NCBI GenBank assembly: GCA_964452105.1
Contig: CAYVLI010000088.1
Span: 1,781-8,632, forward strand
Direction of reading: 5' to 3'
Origin: CAYVLI01 sp964452105 [NCBI: uncultured Nitrospinota bacterium]
GTDB lineage: Bacteria > JAUXIQ01
Length of the DNA: 6,852 nucleotides
A program made the translations under genes and the position numbers. Shown in pieces: positions 5,083 to 6,852 of this stretch. Under the pieces are notes generated by a model. It was not told the DNA's origin. It was given only the letters and a program-made list of their open reading frames with translations, and made no database searches. The first letter of the stretch is position 1; every line of letters starts with the position of its first letter.

Positions 5083-6408
5083 TCATTTATCGCCGGATTG
5101 GTACTGTTCGACCATGGTCATGAACTCGTCTATCTTTTGCTCGGTGTGGGCGCGGGAGAAGTCGCGGGAGTCCACCATGTCGCTCTCCAGAAAGAGGGTG
5201 GGTACTTTCACGAACTCGTGGATTAGATTCTTGTTGTAAATCTGGCCGATGGTGGAGGCACGGCAGGATTTGCTGCCGTGCATGACCATGCCCACGCAGT
5301 TGTAGTCGTTGATGAAGTCGAGCAGGACCTGCACGTAGGGGTCCATGCAGCCGCTCTCGCGGGCCTTGCGCCAGCGGACGGCCTCGCGCTCGTAGTCTCG
5401 CCTGGCTATATACTCGATGGGGTCGTTGGTCTTGACCTCTACGTCGTAGGGCTGGAAGGGATAGTAGGCTATCTCGCATACGAAGACGCCGCCTTTCTCC
5501 TCGAAGTAGGAGAACATCCCCAGTGTGTGCCAGGGGGGCAGGCCGCCGCCCCAGCAGAGGCGGTGTTTTTCGTCTTCGATGGTTCCGAGACCCTGCTCGA
5601 TGCGCTGGGTCAGCTCGTCCTTCATCTCCTGGTAGAATTCTTGTGATTCCTTCCGGCAGGAATAGAAGAATCCCGGGACTATGCAGCTCATCATGTCGCT
5701 CGAGGGCATGGGGCATGGGACGGCTTTGCGCAGCTCGTGGCATTCCCACCAGAGGCGATGCACTTCCTCGCCCGTTCTTATTTTTTCCCAGAGGTAGGCT
5801 TCATCGAGCTTTTTACCGGTGTGCTTGGAGCAGAAGGCGGCGAAGTCCTTGAGTTGTGAGACGGTGTAGCTGATGTAGTGCTCGCGCACCTGCGGGTCGT
5901 CCCTGTCCTGGTCGATGGGGGGTTTCACGACGTCGTAGAAGTAGTAGGGTGTGTCCTGATAGCGGGCCAGCGCCTGGTACCACTTGTAGCGGGGATCGCA
6001 AGCCAGGCTGCTCGCCAGCAGCATGGAGGGCCTGGCCATGCCGCCGCGGGGCGCTTCTCTGGGGGCCTGATTTCCCTGCTCCTTGAACAGGCGCGAGTAT
6101 CCGATGCCCAGGCGCACGTAGCTGCAGATAAGGTTCGAGAAACCTTCCGACTCGGCGGCCTCCAGGAGGGCGTCCGCCTGCTGTTTGGCGGCGGCCACTG
6201 CTGCGTAGTTTTCGGTGAAGACAGAGTAGATATCGAAGGCTTCGATTATCTCCTGCTGTGCGCCCCACATGCACCAGGCCACGGGCTGCCCCCCTTTTCT
6301 GAGCTCCTCGGCTTTCCGATACATCATCTTGGTCCAGTCGTTGGCCTTCCTGGCGATTTCGGTTGCCTTGGAGGCGGAGGTCACGGCGGGTTTGCCGGTA
6401 TCGGTCAT
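5083..6408 (-). CDS. 2-hydroxyacyl-CoA dehydratase / benzoyl-CoA reductase family subunit (BcrB-like)
   Basis: This 441-residue protein belongs to the HgdB/BcrB/BcrC family, oxygen-sensitive iron-sulfur proteins that use ATP-activated low-potential electrons to dehydrate 2-hydroxyacyl-CoA or reduce aromatic acyl-CoA rings. Its length and segment order resemble benzoyl-CoA reductase subunit B. Cysteines expected to hold the [4Fe-4S] cluster sit in NLICSYV (Cys95), SSLACDP (Cys137) and GSKSCRAS (Cys382). The C-terminal ESDMVDSRDFS (408-418) is also typical. There are 13 Cys in all, including Cys46, Cys242 and Cys251, more than three ligands need. The ATG is backed by AGGGAG (plus-strand 6416-6421) seven bases upstream. 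A close paralogue lies upstream on the same strand. The substrate is unknown; a double-cubane-cluster-type role is an alternative. The partner subunit and ASKHA-type activator are not visible. Confidence 0.92.
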   Translation of the reverse strand: MTDTGKPAVTSASKATEIARKANDWTKMMYRKAEELRKGGQPVAWCMWGAQQEIIEAFDIYSVFTENYAAVAAAKQQADALLEAAESEGFSNLICSYVRLGIGYSRLFKEQGNQAPREAPRGGMARPSMLLASSLACDPRYKWYQALARYQDTPYYFYDVVKPPIDQDRDDPQVREHYISYTVSQLKDFAAFCSKHTGKKLDEAYLWEKIRTGEEVHRLWWECHELRKAVPCPMPSSDMMSCIVPGFFYSCRKESQEFYQEMKDELTQRIEQGLGTIEDEKHRLCWGGGLPPWHTLGMFSYFEEKGGVFVCEIAYYPFQPYDVEVKTNDPIEYIARRDYEREAVRWRKARESGCMDPYVQVLLDFINDYNCVGMVMHGSKSCRASTIGQIYNKNLIHEFVKVPTLFLESDMVDSRDFSRAHTEQKIDEFMTMVEQYQSGDK

Positions 6409-6505
6409 GATTTATCTCCCTTATAAGGAATTTCTCGTGATGTAAAACTCCGTTGCCATCGAAGCCCTGACGGGTGTCCTCCCACAGATGGGGACGGCCC
6501 AGCAG

Positions 6506-6529
6506 GGCGGGTTACAAACCCGCCACTAC
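6506..6529 (-). repeat. REP-like unit 3
   Basis: On the minus strand GTAG and one T precede a perfect 8-bp stem, GGCGGGTT / AACCCGCC (6517-6524 with 6506-6513), with a three-base loop. Same foot and orientation as the other units, different stem sequence. Confidence 0.7.
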
Positions 6530-6537
6530 GGTTTGTC

Positions 6538-6557
6538 ATTCCCGCGAAAGCGGGAAT
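6538..6557. repeat. Hairpin with GAAA tetraloop
   Basis: ATTCCCGC (6538-6545) pairs perfectly with GCGGGAAT (6550-6557) around GAAA, a GNRA loop. The flanks GTC and CCAG match a dispersed intergenic repeat I recall from many bacterial genomes (memory, not a search). Confidence 0.75.
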
Positions 6558-6620
6558 CCAGTATTTCTGCTAATTCATGTTTCCGGGCGTTGGGCTTTAT
6601 TGCATTATCCCACTACAATT

Positions 6621-6644
6621 GGGCGCGGCAAGCAGCGCCCCTAC
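6621..6644 (-). repeat. REP-like unit 4
   Basis: Minus strand: GTAG foot, then a palindrome with GGGCGC / GCGCCC arms. It differs from units 2 and 5 only at the two variable positions. Confidence 0.75.
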
Positions 6645-6665
6645 GTGTTTCGGGCCTACCTGAGC

Positions 6666-6689
6666 GGGCGCTGCAAGCAGCGCCCCTAC
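6666..6689 (-). repeat. REP-like unit 5, 38 bases past the paralogue's stop
   Basis: Minus strand: GTAG foot, then arms CAGCGCCC (plus-strand 6678-6685) and GGGCGCTG (6666-6673) forming a perfect 8-bp stem with a four-base loop. It sits at nearly the same distance from the stop of the upstream paralogue as unit 2 does from the stop of the complete gene. Confidence 0.78.
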
Positions 6690-6727
6690 AAACCGCATCG
6701 TTTTTGCTGTTTTTGTGGCTCTCCAGC

Positions 6728-6852
6728 TCATTTTCCACCCGTGCCGATATACTCGTCAACCATGCTCATGAACTCGTCGATCTTCTGCTCGGTGTGTGCG
6801 CGGGAGAAGTCGCGGGTGTCTATCATGTCGCTCTCGAGGAAGAGGGTGGGCA
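6728..6852 (-). CDS. Second BcrB-like dehydratase/reductase subunit, C-terminal 40 residues (5' part outside window)
   Basis: The minus-strand frame enters from the window edge and stops at TGA (plus-strand 6728-6730), giving 40 residues that include TLFLESDMIDTRDFSRAHTE. Over the first 34 residues it matches the end of the complete gene at 29 positions, all differences being mild (V/I, S/T, T/S, E/D, Q/E). At DNA level I count about ten mismatches in 94 aligned bases. Such closeness is unusual for the two different subunits of one dehydratase, so this looks like a tandem duplicate rather than the classical partner. It lies 319 bases upstream of the complete gene in the same orientation. Confidence 0.92.
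   Translation of the reverse strand, partial: PTLFLESDMIDTRDFSRAHTEQKIDEFMSMVDEYIGTGGK

Larger units (their letters stand above)
6409..6727. other. 319-base gap between the two dehydratase paralogues, filled with palindromic repeats
   Basis: No gene is seen. It holds four hairpins, at 6506-6529, 6538-6557, 6621-6644 and 6666-6689. Bases 6416-6421 are the ribosome-binding site of the downstream (minus-strand) gene. I found no clear promoter for that gene, so it may be cotranscribed with its paralogue or start from a promoter I cannot recognise. Confidence 0.7.

Noticed and set aside
4796-5239. Plus-strand open frame of about 147 codons
   Set aside because: It runs through REP-like palindromes and into the antisense of the dehydratase gene; no family resemblance and no good ribosome-binding site.
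6416-6446. Possible promoter for the complete dehydratase gene on the minus strand (TTTACA then TATAAG)
   Set aside because: The spacer is about 15 bases and transcription would begin inside the ribosome-binding site, leaving no usable leader.
4987-6689. CRISPR array
   Set aside because: The repeats are few, irregularly spaced, separated by a whole gene, and vary in stem sequence; no cas genes are present. They fit REP-like elements.

Overview
The window looks like a piece of chromosome from an anaerobic bacterium of fairly high GC. A benzoyl-CoA reductase / 2-hydroxyacyl-CoA dehydratase-type gene, the C-terminal tail of a close paralogue, and a free-standing B12-binding subunit all point to anaerobic acyl-CoA chemistry. 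Dehalococcoidia-type Chloroflexota or a sulfate-reducing / syntrophic Desulfobacterota would fit, but nothing in the window fixes the lineage; this is inference.

Positions 1-1832 read on the plus strand: the C-terminal part of a D-2-hydroxyacid dehydrogenase (5' end outside the window), then dtd (D-aminoacyl-tRNA deacylase), then a TIGR02757/DUF2400 protein that overlaps dtd by 4 bases and carries features of a helix-hairpin-helix DNA glycosylase. A 32-base imperfect palindrome lies in the convergent gap that follows.

Positions 2037-3944 hold three minus-strand genes with gaps of 52 and 65 bases, probably one operon. In transcription order they are a small B12-binding (methylmalonyl-CoA mutase C-terminal type) protein, an inositol monophosphatase-family phosphatase, and a pRiA4b ORF-3-family protein of unknown function.

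Positions 3945-5082 contain no convincing intact gene but much structured DNA. There is a 228-bp MITE-like element with 15-bp terminal inverted repeats and a perfect 10-bp target duplication, a possible gene remnant, a head-to-head pair of hairpin units showing compensatory changes and flanked by another 10-bp direct repeat, a perfect 28-bp palindrome, and GTAG-headed REP-like units.

Positions 5083-6408 (minus) encode a complete BcrB-like reductase/dehydratase subunit. After a 319-base gap holding three more GTAG-headed hairpins and one GAAA-loop hairpin, the last 125 bases encode the 3' end of a very similar paralogue in the same orientation. Each paralogue has a nearly identical REP-like unit 35-38 bases past its stop codon. 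The partner subunits, the ATP-dependent activator, the B12 mutase large subunit and any transposase for the repeats are not in the window.
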